This document shows, piece by piece, positions 22,151-33,133 of a stretch of 64,000 bases of DNA. The DNA is from Hemileia vastatrix (Eukaryota; Basidiomycota; Pucciniomycetes; Pucciniales; Zaghouaniaceae), in the NCBI GenBank assembly GCA_030280995.1, contig JASXTE010000005.1, positions 36,350,203 to 36,414,202 of the forward strand. The letters are read 5' to 3'. Each line of letters begins with the position of its first letter. Positions within the stretch are counted from its first letter, which is position 1. The notes beneath the pieces are model-generated. The model searched no databases, was not told the origin of the DNA, and worked only from the letters and a program-made list of their open reading frames with translations. A program made the translations under genes and the position numbers.

Positions 22151-22292
22151 GACTCATCCATGTTTGGTTAAGAGCCCAAGATGAGTTCAAAGTAAAGTTC
22201 AGTCTGAGTTCAGTCTGAGTTCAGTCTGAATTCCATCTGAATTCAAGTTGAGGACTTGCTAGCAAGTCCCCCCCAAATATTGCGTGGTGCCT

Positions 22293-22914
22293 ATTACTAT
22301 TAAACATCACTCCCTTCCCCCTACTTATTGCTAACATGTACAACCCTCCTACTACCTTCTCCTCTCTCCCATTCACTGTTCCAGCTCTCTCCCCCCACAA
22401 ACACTTTCCATGTCTCTTACTAACCGACTCTAACCTCCATCACAATCTCTGGTCTGACCCCTCCAAACACACCAGAAACCATCCGGAAGCAACCTCCTTC
22501 CTTGATTCCATGTCCTGCCTCAACATGTCCCTCACCTCCCAGTCTGGAGTCGCCACCTTCTGCAACACCAGGAATTTCACATCCGTGATAGACCTAGTGT
22601 TTGCAAATGAGAATGCCAGACATCTTATATTCAAATGTGTCACTGACCAGGATGGCTCATCCTCACATCTCTCTGACCATCGAGCAATCCTTACCACCCT
22701 CTCTATATCCTCCTCACCCCCTTCCCTTCCCCGCCCTTATCCAAACTGGAATACGTTTGATAAGTGTTCACTCCTCTCCGCACTCTCCTCTCTCCCTTCC
22801 CCCCCTCCCCTTACCTCCTCAGTCCAGATTGAGCTGGCTTCTGAACATCTCACTTCCTCTTTTATCAAACTAATGGATTGTTTTGTTCCGCTGCAGCAGC
22901 CCAGCTCATTGTGA
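22293..22914 (+). pseudogene. LINE ORF2, endonuclease C-terminal half
   Basis: Continues the endonuclease with LLLTDSNLHHNLWSDP (TDSN box), VIDLVFANENA and the catalytic end HLSDHRAILTTL. A TGA at 22912 ends the frame in the linker before the reverse transcriptase, which resumes beyond it in another frame. All expected endonuclease motifs are readable. Confidence 0.8.
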
Positions 22915-24594
22915 CATTCCTGGTGGAACCGAAGTATCCTGGACCCTCTCAAGCAATCCTGCTATCAGGCCCAGCGAAGACTCAAATTCTCCCAGGACCC
23001 CCACAATGTAGCTGAGTTCAAAGCAGCACGCAAAGCTTTCTGCGCCAAAATAAACTTCCTTAAAAAACAACACTGGCGCCAAAAATTGGCAACCCTCACT
23101 CCCACCTCACTACATAAAACAGCTAAGTACTCTCTATCCTCCCAACACCCTCATACTAACCCTCCCTTAGTTGCCCAGGATGGTAACCCCATCCAGGACA
23201 ACTTTGTCAAAGCCAGACCCCTTTTTGAAGGCACATCAGTTGCCACAATCCTGTGTGACCTCTCTGACATCCCCCCCTCCTACCCCTGTCCGCCTCCCCC
23301 CTTCTCCCCCTTTTAAAAAAACGAATTCCTCTCCATTCTCCAATCCACAAAACTGAAGAGTGCCCCAGACCCAGATGGGATCCCCAATCTTCTGCTCCAA
23401 CTTTGCCCTCAAACTACTAACAGATTTCTGCTTCCAATATTCCAAGCCTGCCTCAAACACAGCTACTACCCAAAGATATGGAAAAAGGCAAACACTATAA
23501 TAATCCCCAAACCTCACCGACCAGACTACTCAGTTCCCAATGCTTTCCGCCCCATTGCCCTACTCAACACAATGGGTAAGTTACTTGACTCACTTCTCAC
23601 AAAAAGACTCTGTTATTTGCTTGAAACAGGCAATCTCCTCCCTGAAACACACTATGGTGGCCGCCCCACCCGCTCAACATCAGATGCTCTCCTACATCTC
23701 ACAACCTGGACTAAAGACATATGGAGAGAAGGTAAAGTAGAAGATGCCCTATCATTAGATGTGAAGGGAGCTTTCCCTTCTGTTAACCTTGACAAATTAG
23801 CAGCCATCCTATCATCACTCCCCATCCCTCACAACCTCACCTCACTCATCACCAACTCTCTCAAAGACCGGCTTACCAGTATCTCCTTCTCCTCCTATGT
23901 GTCCCCCCTGGCCTTTGAACCAAAGGGCCTCCCACAAGGATCCCCACTCTCTCCCATCCTTTAAATCACATATAACTCAACTCTTCTTTCTCTCCCCTCT
24001 ATCTCACAATCATGCCTCTCATTAGGCTACATTGATGACATCATTTTTCTGGCTGCTAGCCAGCACTCAGACTGGGTTGTTGACAAAATGGCGGCCCTTG
24101 AAGAAGAAGCCCTCTCATGGGGCAAAAAACACAGTGCAGTCTTTGACAAATCCAAAACTAAATGGATCCTCCTCACAAAAAGACGGCCCCTCCTGAAAAA
24201 CCCTCCCACCCTCCATTTTGACTCTTGCAACATCTCTCCCTCCCCCACCCTCAAATGGCTGGGGGTGCTCCTTGACCCTACACTTTCTTACAAAGCAAAT
24301 AGCTCCAACCTCTCTGCCACTGGTCTCTGCGCAGTCTCCAGCATACACCACCTGGCTTCCTCGGGATGGGGAATCCCACTCCGCCAATACAAAATTCTGA
24401 TTTCATCACTAATTCACTCCCGCACAGATTACGCTGCTATTGTATGGCACAAACCAAAAAAAGCATCCAGGACAACCCACATGCTTCAGGTGGTAGACAA
24501 CAGAGCCATGAGAAGAGGATTGGGCTGCTTCTGTACCACCCCTGTATGTATTCTCCTTCATGACACTGCATCACTCACTTGCCAGCAACACCTC
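22915..24594 (+). pseudogene. LINE ORF2, reverse transcriptase
   Basis: Reverse transcriptase with SAPDPDGIPN, FRPIALLNTMGKLLD, HYGGRPTRSTSDALL, LDVKGAFPSV, KGLPQGSPLSPIL and the catalytic LGYIDDIIF box, followed by a thumb region with LGVLLDPTLSY. Stops occur at 23315 (TAA) and 23962 (TAA), and there is a frame change near 23320. The coding sequence is otherwise well kept. It is cut at 24594 by the solo LTR, after SLTCQQHL. Confidence 0.85.
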
Positions 24595-25367
24595 TGTCAC
24601 CGGACGACCTACGCACAAGGTCGAGGATGTTCCTGAAAGTGAGATGAGAGATTTAGAAACTTCTTCGAAGCACAGAGGAATGATTCAAGGAAGTGATTTG
24701 AAGGTCACTTGAAGTAAGAGCTACAGGTTCGAGGTTTGTTCGAGAAGAATTATAAAATAGTTTCAAAGGTAATGGGAATTCTTAAGATCTCACGAAGGGT
24801 TGGAAACTCAATAATCAAAGATTTAGGATTTAGAAATGAATATTGAGAAAATAAAAGAAAGATACAATAACAATGATTTAACTTAAAGATTTTTACCACT
24901 ATTAATGTAAATACGTTTTATAATTTAATTCTAAGGAATATCGAACCAAATACCCAACCCTTTTATATCCTTTATTCATCCTCGCATTAACCTCCCTTTC
25001 ATCGCACCATTCCCATAACATTGACCATTACTAACATACACTTAGAGCCTCTTTGCTAAATATCCGTCCATGTTCAATTTACCCCTTTTTAATTAATTAA
25101 CAAAACTTTTAATGAAAACTACTACTGTACTATTACGTTGATCCTAGTGCTGTGCGTTGCTTATTGAATAGGAGACTAAGGCACCCTATTGGGAGATTGA
25201 CTAATTTAGATTTAGAGTTTAGGCTAGCACAGTTAAATAGTAAGTACACAAAGGGGAATCGCAGTTGCTATGGAGAATTGCTTTCTGCGCTTCGAGTATA
25301 GATTTAGGACTCAATGTTATTGATTTAATGAGCTGCTTTTGCCTCGAGTGTCACGTGGCGCGTGACA
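24595..25367. mobile_element. Solo LTR of Gypsy-2 inside the LINE
   Basis: 773 bp, TGTCACCGG...GTGACA, similar along its whole length to the Gypsy-2 LTRs. The flanking pentamers ACCTC and AACTT have drifted, but removing the LTR plus five bases restores the LINE frame (QQHL followed by DYTVYKAW). It arose by recombination between two LTRs that deleted the body. Confidence 0.85.
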
Positions 25368-25372
25368 AACTT

Positions 25373-26578
25373 GACTATACTGTTTACAAAGCTTGGCTCC
25401 GATTACTTTCCATCCCGCTGAGCAACCCCATGGTAAGATTATCCAGAGAGCTTGCCTCCCTCCGAGCCCCCAAATCTCACCAACACCAACTACACATTCT
25501 CTCTCACCCCTTCCCCCCTCATCTCCCCCTCACTGGCCTTGACACAAAACGCCCTATCCCTTTTCCACCATGGGCTCCCCCCCTCTTTGTAGCAGATATT
25601 GGATCCTGCAAAGAATCTGCAAAAAGAGATGTCCTGTCCTCTATTTCATCCTCTCCCCTCTCATCACACTTCATTTACACTGATGGTTCAAAGTCTGCAG
25701 CAGGTACATTTGCTGCAGCCTATGACCCTAGCCTTACCTTTCCATTTGTCTCTTGTTTGGGAGATGCCCAATTATATACAGTATTTGAAGCTGAACTGAT
25801 TGGCATTTTACTAGGTCTCTATCTCTTCCTCAACAACCCCCTTCGCTACATTACAAACTCTCTCACCTTACTGGTTGACAACCAAGCAACAATAAAAAAT
25901 CTCACCACATCTCCCCCATTCACCCACAACACGGCTGCTCTCCATGCCATTACGCAGGTAGTGTTGCAACTGAAACATACAAACCCACTCGTTTCCATTA
26001 CCCTAAGTTGGTGCCCAGGACATTTGGGCATCCCAGGTAATGAAATAGTTGACTCACTTGCAAATGGCTCTCACCCCCTAGCACCAGCAGCCATCTCTGC
26101 CCTCCGCTTTTCACCCCCTCCCCCATCTTCAGCCTCACTCAAATCTATCCTGAAAACTCACTACAAATCCATCATACTCACCACCCCCAATCCTGACGTC
26201 CTAAGGAAACTCAGAGGATGATTTTCCCCGCTCACCACCTTCAAACTATTATCTGAGCTATCCCGCACACAAGCCACAGCTTTTTTTCAAGTTCTTTCAG
26301 GCCATTGTCCGCTCAATAACTATCTCTCACGCTTCAAAATTGTGGAATCACCAAATTGCCCCAACTGTGATTCAAACAGCAAGGATACTCCCGAACATCT
26401 CCTCTTCTTATGCCAAGCCCACTCAGATATCAGGCTTGCACTCATCCACGCTGCCACTAAACACAAAGTCCCTCTTAACACATTCTCTCTACTTTCTCCC
26501 TCTCCCATTATATTAGACGTGGCTAAATTTTTACTAAACACAAAAAGATTTACAAATAACTTCCCTCTCACATGTTAA
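25373..26578 (+). pseudogene. LINE ORF2, RNase H and C-terminal zinc motif
   Basis: RNase H removes RNA from the RNA-DNA hybrid. All active-site residues are readable: FIYTDGSK (Asp), TVFEAELIGI (Glu), LLVDNQATIK (Asp) and WCPGHLGIPGNEIVDSLA (His, Asp). One TGA at 26219 separates it from the C-terminal part, which holds a CCHC-like motif (NCPNCDSNSKDTPEHLLFLC). Ends at TAA 26576-26578. Confidence 0.85.
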
Positions 26579-26726
26579 ACTCCCAAATTTCTCTCTCTTC
26601 ATATAGTTCCGGATTATTGCTCTGCTTTTCCTCTACTAGTAATCACCCAGATGTAAATACTCATGTTTGACCAATCCTTCATGCCCCTCGTTGGGTGAGA
26701 TTGTACAAAATTAAAAAAAAAAACTT
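26579..26726. other. LINE 3' UTR and A-rich tail
   Basis: Short 3' untranslated region ending in an A-run (26711-26723). Then the sequence matches 15560-15609, the far side of the insertion point. Confidence 0.6.
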
Positions 26727-26972
26727 AAACTTAGCATATTTGGCCGCTAACCTAACTGACCCTGACTGATTCCACATTGAATACTTGGGGCTGCACGTTG
26801 CTAGATGCAACAACTCCACCAGCAATTCTTATTTCACAACCACTCATTCCACTAAAAACCTGAGAATATAACTATCATGCAAGGTGCGTAGCACGCAGGC
26901 ACACACATACGGGCCAAAAGTCCGGATGTGTGCGAGCCTGCTGTCTGTCTGCGTAGCAGATGGGTAGCTGGC
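26727..26972 (+). mobile_element. Helitron-like 3' part with terminal hairpin
   Basis: First 50 bases match 15560-15609. Near the end there is a strong hairpin, arms GCAGGC (26895-26900) and GCCTGC (26936-26941) with further pairing inside, and 'gcgtagca' boxes on both sides, then GTAGCTGG. Helitrons end in a hairpin followed by CTRR. Together with the TCTATATATATAAAAG end at 15610 this suggests a non-autonomous element of roughly 280 bp, split by the LINE. No Rep/helicase gene. Confidence 0.35.
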
Positions 26973-27039
26973 TTATATGTATATATATATTTCTATTTAC
27001 CTACAACTTCTAACCTAACTTGATGATATTACATAGAGT

Positions 27040-27612
27040 ATATAAGGATGAGGAAACTACCACTCATTTCCTCATCCATTCTCTTTGTCCTTTATCTTAT
27101 TTAATTATTATTAACCTTTGCTTTATCTTCCTCTTGTCCACTTCTAAGTCTTCTGTCCATTTCCATCTGTCCCTGTGTCCTTGCCATTCATTGTGTCCTA
27201 AAGCCTAACTTACCTGGTGCCTAATCTTACCAGGGTTATGGGCCCAGTGCCCCTCCATCTTTAACCAAAGCTGGAAGTACCTGATACACATTCTTCCCTT
27301 GAGGAATACCCTGATCCAGAATCATCTTCCATCTATACTGCTATGGCTGAATCAACCCCTACTTCACCACCTAACTTCTCTTACCTCCCAGATCCATCCA
27401 ACTATTCAGAAATTAAAGGAATAGAAAAGCTAAATCACCACAAGAGATCTAGGGGTGAACTGCTAGCAATCCCCTCTCCTGAACTTTTGAGTGTTCCTTC
27501 ATTATTGCAGGTTTATGAATACTTTATAAACAGAAGTAAATTAGAGTTAGATTTACATTTATTCTCAGATTGGTTCAAAAATGAACCTCAATTGATCTCA
27601 AGTTATGCATAA
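27040..27612 (+). pseudogene. Copia 5' remnant: LTR end, primer binding site, gag start
   Basis: CCAGGGTTATGGGCCCAGTG at 27229-27248 looks like a Copia primer binding site (GGTTATGGGCCCAG follows the LTR in many fungal Copia elements). The next open frame (27343-27612, 89 codons) starts MAESTPTSPPNFSYLP and has GIEKLN, like the start of a Copia gag, but then diverges and stops. No pol follows. Truncated element. Confidence 0.4.
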
Positions 27613-28140
27613 GTTGGTCAACTATAACCATAATTTTATCCTTCATTGAGCACACATTGAGCACATATTGATCCAACATAAGTTTTTGAATATCCAATAT
27701 GAGTATCAATTTAGAGGATGAAAATTATTCCTTAACATACCTAAGCATTACTTTGCATCCAAAAGAAAAACCATAAAATTATGAAAGTAAATTTAATTTA
27801 CAATAATGATATTCCTTTACTACATAAAGGCAACAATAGATAAATTTAGTAAATTCTTTGACCACAAATATTAATAACTATAGGGATTGAAATAACTAAT
27901 GCCATTCCTATTTTCAAATTTTAAAAAGAATATAGTTACTTCTCACTTCAAATCTATTAAGTCTTTGTAAAACTAAATTTTGTATAATTTTTTTATTTTA
28001 CCTAAAATATAAGACCTACAGGCTATTGAAAATAAGATCTTCAGTTACACAATTAAAAAAATAATTATATTTAAATAAAAATCAATATAGTCCTTAAAGT
28101 GTATAACTTGAAAGGTTCTTATGGAAATTAATCAAGAAAT
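27613..28140. other. AT-rich, no feature seen
   Basis: No frame, repeat or RNA gene recognised. It may contain the lost far end of Harbinger copy 2. Confidence 0.4.
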
Positions 28141-28147
28141 GCTTTTT

Positions 28148-28740
28148 GGTAAAAGTGTCCAGTACAAGTTTGGACAAACTTGTGCTGGACACTTTTATGA
28201 GGAACACCTCACTTCTCTTAAATAAAAATGCACCTTACCAACTTCATATTGGAAAAGTGTCCAGTACAAGTTTGGCTAAACTTGTGCTGGACACTTTGTA
28301 CAAAACCAGTGACTAAAAATTGCAAGGAAAACCAAAAAAATAGGGCATATAATGAACATAGTTGATGGCATCAAATTGTTTTTTGGTAAAAGCTTCAAGA
28401 ACAAATTTTCCCAAACTTGTGCTGGACACTTTTGCTATATAATGTTGGTTAGGTGCATATTTTTTTAACAGAAGTGAGGTGTTCCTCATAAAAGTGTCCA
28501 GCACAAGTTCAGGCAAACTTGTGCTGGGCACTTTTACCAAAAAACAATTTGATACCATCAATTATGTTCATTATATGGCATATTTTTTTGGTTTTCCTTG
28601 CAATTTTAGTTACTGGTTTTGTCCAAAGTGTCCAGCACAAGTTCAGCCAAACTTGTGCTGGACAATTTTCCAATATGAAGTTGGTAAGGTGCATATTTAT
28701 TTAAGAGAAGTGAGGTGTTACTCATAAAAGTGTCCAGCAC
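28148..28740. repeat. Fold-back element made of hairpin modules
   Basis: Two long arms (about 28177-28460 and 28462-28740) are complementary over most of their length. Within each arm lie shorter hairpins of the form AAGTGTCCAGCACAAGTTTG...CAAACTTGTGCTGGACACTT: about 28154-28198, 28252-28299, 28490-28535 and 28626-28670, plus a degraded unit near 28388-28433 and a partial one at 28726. No coding capacity; short frames are by-products. Probably a fold-back MITE; transcripts would form a long double strand. Confidence 0.8.
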
Positions 28741-29662
28741 ATTTTATTGAAGTAAGGGATGGGGATCACCAAAATTTCAAGTCAATTTATTTTTGGCAAG
28801 TCTCATATGAAAATTCAGCAAAATCCCTTCCTGTATTTTATTTAATTAATTGAAGGGTATCACCAAATTTTCAACTCAAAATTCTTTTTAAATTCTGATA
28901 TGAAAATTTGGCAATACCCCCCCCTGCAATTTATTGAATTAAAGAAATCAAATGGGAAAAAAATTTAAAAATAAAAATTTCATCAACCAATTATTTTCAC
29001 CAGTCCGAATCAAGTTTTCAAATTTTATATAATAGCCAGTAGAAGGACCTAAGGCCAGATGCACCATATTATAAAATCAGAAAACTATCTTAACATAACT
29101 TTAAAAAAAATTGGAAGAAAAAAATCCAAAATTAAACGAAAAAAATTAAAAATGAAAATTTCATCAACCAATTATTTTCACCAGTCCAAATCAATCTTTT
29201 GTATTTTATATAATAGCCAGTAGAGTGACCTAAGGCCAGAAAAATATCTTGATTTAACTTTAAAAAATAATTGGAAGAGACAAATCCAAATTTAAATGAA
29301 AAATAAGAATTTCATCAACAAATTATTTTTACCAGTCCAAATCAAGTTTTACAATTTGATATAATAGCCAGTAGACCAACCTAAGGCCAGATGCACTATC
29401 ATATAAAGCCAGGAAACTATCTTGATGTAACTTTAAAAAATAATTTGAAGAGAAAAATCCAAATTAAAATGCAAAAAAAAATAAAATGAAAAATAAAATT
29501 GAAAAAAAAGAAAATAAAAAGGAAAATTTTAAAAAATTAACAAAGATATAAAAAAATAAAAATAAAAATTTTAATAAATGAGAAAAAAAAGGAAAAAAAA
29601 TGGATGAAAATATTTAATGATAGAAACTTTTTATAATATTTTAGTTAACATACTTGATAGAT
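28741..29662. repeat. Harbinger copy 2, region beyond the Tet-like gene
   Basis: 28741-28940 contains the same repeat type as 9680-10130 of copy 1 ('gaaaatttggcaatacccccccctgca'). 28960-29480 holds three copies of a unit of about 185 bp marked by ATTATTTTCACCAGTCC (or ...TACCAGTCC) and AATAGCCAGTAGA. The rest is A-rich. No Myb-like gene is found, so the far end of this copy is lost or displaced. Confidence 0.6.
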
Positions 29663-30122
29663 CTACTTAGAACCCTTTTTTCATCTAATTTTTTTTTGAT
29701 TATTAATGTGATTAATAAGACCTTCATTTATTTGGAATAAACAGCCAAAATGGATGAATTATTGACAAGAAACTATAGATGGAGGTGCTTTAGTTGTTTG
29801 ATTCTGATGTTGAGAAAAATTCCATATAGCCTCAAATATTCCATTGGCACCACCAAAATCAATAATACATTTATGGTCAGGAAAGTAAAGACCATGTCCC
29901 TCTTCAGAAGAGGGTGATGGAATAGGAAGACTAGTCTCTGGATTAATATAAGAGAAAATTCCAAAAGTTACACAATTTTTATCATGTTTATCTAGATTAA
30001 CATTATTGTAGAATCCTTTATAAGTGATGATAACATTGGAACAAAAAACATAAGCATTTATTGCTTCTTCCCATTCAGAATCAGAACAATTTGGTAAAAT
30101 AGATTTTAAATCAAGTTGATGG
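29663..30122 (-). pseudogene. Tet-like oxygenase copy 2, catalytic half
   Basis: Continuation of the gene whose N-terminal half is at 45648-46479; Gypsy-1 lies between them. Aligns with copy 1 through CSDSEWEEA, CSNVIITYKGF, FGIFSYINPET, GHGLYFPDHKCIIDFG and FGCLFQIN. Both metal-binding His are Asn: HID has become NLD and NHQTT has become QNQTT; the RI motif Arg is also changed. Stops follow in the tail. Catalytically dead even before the insertion, if translated. Confidence 0.75.
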
Positions 30123-31223
30123 TGTGGCAGCCTAAAGTTTAGTAAGGCACTTAAATGTGAAAATGGTTTTATTACAGGGATATGAGATGGAAAATTTTAA
30201 TTTTAAAAGGGTTTAAATAAATTATTGTGAGTTTACATATGGATAAATTGGTTGGAAGAATAATTCATGCCACAAAAAATTTATTTTACAAGGAAGAAAT
30301 ATTTTTTATGGTCTAAAAAGTGTTGAAGTGTAAAGTCCAGAAGCTCAAGAAGCTTTGGGAATTTTTCCCTAAGTTTTAATATCTTTCTTATATTTTTTTA
30401 AAAATGATTTTTAAAGTTTTTACATAAGTATTTACGTTTTAAAAAATTACTTAACTTTGATAAATTTTCACGTGGTGATTAGAGCTGCGCAGATTATGAA
30501 AATTAGTTAGGAATGTTAAGGAGAAGTAGCTCTATCATGTATAATTTTTCTAGATTTTTTTATTAAATTTTTAAGACTCTAATTGAGTCCAGAGGTCCAA
30601 ACAAGCTCTGGACAAGCTCTGGACAACTTCCGGACAAGCTCCAGATGAGCTCTGGCTGTGCTCCGGAAAGGAAAGTTAGGCATGTGACTAAGTATACTAA
30701 AGGACACCTCAGAATCGAAATTGAGAATCATCATCTATCATCATTCTAGTTTATTAACAACCATATTCATATTTTTTATTTCTCAACAAGTTAAAATAAA
30801 ATTGTAATACCCTTATAACTTTTATATCTTTCATAACACTTTTGAAATACAACACAACAATTATATTTTCATCACATATAGGATATCATTGGAAAGTTCT
30901 CAACCTTAGGGACTTGCTTTTGTTGTTAACTCATTAAAATAAAATCTTTATAAAAAATATAAGTCTATCTATTCAGATCTTTCACTGGAACACCTTAATT
31001 GTTGTTATCAGTTTTTCATTTCCAACAGCTGCTATTTTCTAAATCTCAATAAGAATTTATATAAATCATAGTTTCATATAGATATTTCAATAAATTCAAG
31101 TAGACTAGAAAGCTTAGTTATTTGAACAACCCTTATTTTACTTAGAAAGACAGGGATTTCTTCAGATTATCCAACTCCTTTAGATTCTGCTTACAGCAAG
31201 GCAACTGTAAGAGTCTACCTACA
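30123..31223 (+). repeat. Gypsy-1 5' LTR
   Basis: 1101 bp, TG...CA. Contains short direct repeats 'gacaagctctg' at 30600-30660. Followed at once by TTTGGCACCCAAAGTGGGG (31226-31244), a probable primer binding site. Confidence 0.9.
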
Positions 31224-31349
31224 TATTTGGCACCCAAAGTGGGGTTCAAAATTTCTAACTTTTCTAGGACTTATTTGGATCTAGGACTTTCTTAGCCTGC
31301 AAGAGGCTTGCTTTTTTTAACGGTTTAAATTCTTTCTTACTTTATTGGG

Positions 31350-33133
31350 ATGTCTTCTGCAACTGCTTCTGGATCTTCTCTTCCTCTCACTCGTTCAGTT
31401 AGGATTGTTTCTTGGGATGGCCCAAAGTTTAATGGAGAGGAGGTTAAATGTTTTATTAGCAGGTATGAAGCTTCTGCTGATGTTGATGGTGCTTCTCATG
31501 TGGATATGGTGAAGCAGGTTATATTCTTTATTGCTGATAGGGAGGTAGAAAAAGAAGTCATTGCTATGCATGCTTTCAAGGATAAGGATTGGGTAAAGCT
31601 GTCTAAAGCTATGGTTGATAGATGGCGTGTTAGGTTTACTATTCTGGACCTTAATATAATTGTTAATGATTGGCAGGCAAAGGGTGGTGTTTCTTCTATG
31701 GCTGATTTTTAAAAGCTATGTGTTCAATTCAATGAAGTGGTAAAATATCTTATTCTTGTGGACGAATTGGTGCATGAGAATCAAGCAAAGGATCTTTTCT
31801 GGTTAGCTTGTAGTAGGGGTAATTGTATGGACGTCTTGAAGGATCTTTCAGGAAAGGATTTGATGAAGGAACTACCAAATGGTGAAAAAAAACTGCCGTC
31901 TTTGGAGATTATTAAGGAGAATATTCAAGCCCATCTTTAATTAATGGCCTTGGACAAATATCAGGAGTCTTTCACTCAGTATGTCAGCAAGGTTAGTGAA
32001 GGTTTGGCTGAAAATAATGATATTATGGTCAAAGCTCAAGAAGCCAAGAAGGCTCAAATGTGACAACTGGTGGCAAAGGTTGAGGGAAATGTGGACAATA
32101 AGATGGTTTATAAGTTGGCCTATTTTTCAAAGCAATTAAAGATTTTTGTCCAAGAGACTCATAAGGCCAATAAGGCCCCAATCGCTTCTTTTTCAATGTC
32201 TACTTCTTATCAATCAAGGGGATATGAACATCAAAATTTTAATGGAAATGGATATGGTAACAGCTTCTCCGGAAATGGCAGGAATGGGAATGGTAATGGT
32301 GGAAATAGTTTTAGAGGTGGCTATGATGAGCCAAAGATGTGCTCCTATTGTAATAGGAGGGGGAACAGAGCTGGAGTATGTTTTACTCTAGATAAAGATT
32401 TGGATGTTTGGAGAGTGTTATTTGATGGTAAAGTTTATAAGTTTTCAGATGGATTGTTCATCAAGCCCAGATATGCACAAGCACCTTCTGATTTGGTTAG
32501 AAGGAATATGGAGGCTGAAAGAAGATCCCGGTTTGAAGAATTGAAGGACAATGATTATGATGCCAAGGGTGGAAAAAATGTTTATGGTAAAAGCAGTAAT
32601 AAAGCTGATAAAGGTAAAGAGAAAGAGGTCAGTAAGGCCACATTTTCAACTTCTTTTGGTGGTTTGGAGCTGGGAAGGGTTGCTAGAGTGGAGGGTAACT
32701 GTATGGCTGGAGAATATGATGTCTATGCTGCTAGAAGAGCAGCTGCTACTAAAGCTAAAAGTAGCATTCAGAGCCAACTAAAGGCTAAACCTGGAAAGGC
32801 AATTAACAAATCCAGACCTTACTCTAAGGACAAAATTTATAGAATGCAGAAGGGGATTGCTGATATGGGGCCTACTAGTTATGGCAAGTTTTATTTAAAT
32901 GGTGAGCCTATGCCAGAAGAAAATTTGGATTCTGAGGAGGACGTACATTTGGCGTCACTACCCAGACCAAGTTTTAGCAGTCCCATCCCAATGGAGGAAG
33001 TAAGAAGGACAAGTGATGGATCAGGATTAGATAAAGAAGCTGGTGATGGAGCTAGGGTTATTAGTAGTGAAGATGTTATATGGAGGGTGAAGATGGCAAT
33101 GTGGGTCCTCAAGAGGTGTCCAGGGCCAAGGTA
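31350..33133 (+). pseudogene. Gypsy-1 gag
   Basis: Capsid-like protein. Starts MSSATASGSSLPLTRSVRIV; the segment WDGPKFNGEEVKCFISRYE resembles the start of gag in basidiomycete Gypsy elements. One frame runs to 33133 with three stops (31710, 31938, 32061). A Gly/Asn-rich stretch precedes a zinc-knuckle-like CSYCNRRGNRAGVC at about 32340, which lacks the usual His. The C-terminal region is Lys/Ser-rich. Decayed; similarity is by eye. Confidence 0.7.

Larger units (their letters stand above)
17666..22289 (+). mobile_element. CACTA-like element, large class (4624 bp)
   Basis: Begins CACCACGCAATATGGGGGG, ends AAATATTGCGTGGTG, with palindrome GGACTTGCTAGCAAGTCC just inside both ends and CCT directly outside both ends (17663-17665, 22290-22292). 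The tail has 11-bp tandem repeats of the CTGAGTTCAGT type (22195-22245). Inside: C-rich tract 17940-18150, a duplicated unit of about 150 bp (18620-18850), and very AT-rich sequence from 19300 to 22150 with no gene. No transposase is visible, so movement must depend on another copy. Confidence 0.9.
15646..26723 (+). mobile_element. Tad-like LINE, interrupted twice
   Basis: Non-LTR retrotransposon with ORF1 (zinc knuckles), then ORF2 (endonuclease, reverse transcriptase, RNase H, C-terminal zinc motif) and an A-rich 3' end at 26709-26723. It is split by a CACTA-like element (17666-22289) and a solo LTR (24595-25367). Its own length is about 5.7 kb. Presence of RNase H after the RT fits the Tad/I-like fungal clades. 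Confidence 0.85.

Noticed and set aside
17666..22289. The 4.6-kb insert as a coding CACTA transposon
   Set aside because: No frame above about 90 codons and no transposase motif; the body is AT-rich or simple repeats.
28313..28727. Overlapping frames of 60-82 codons on both strands
   Set aside because: Mirror-image products of the inverted repeat (the same peptide-like text on both strands).
28148..28740. Repeat units spaced like a CRISPR array
   Set aside because: Units are palindromic modules inside a eukaryotic fold-back with unequal spacing and repeated, not unique, spacers.
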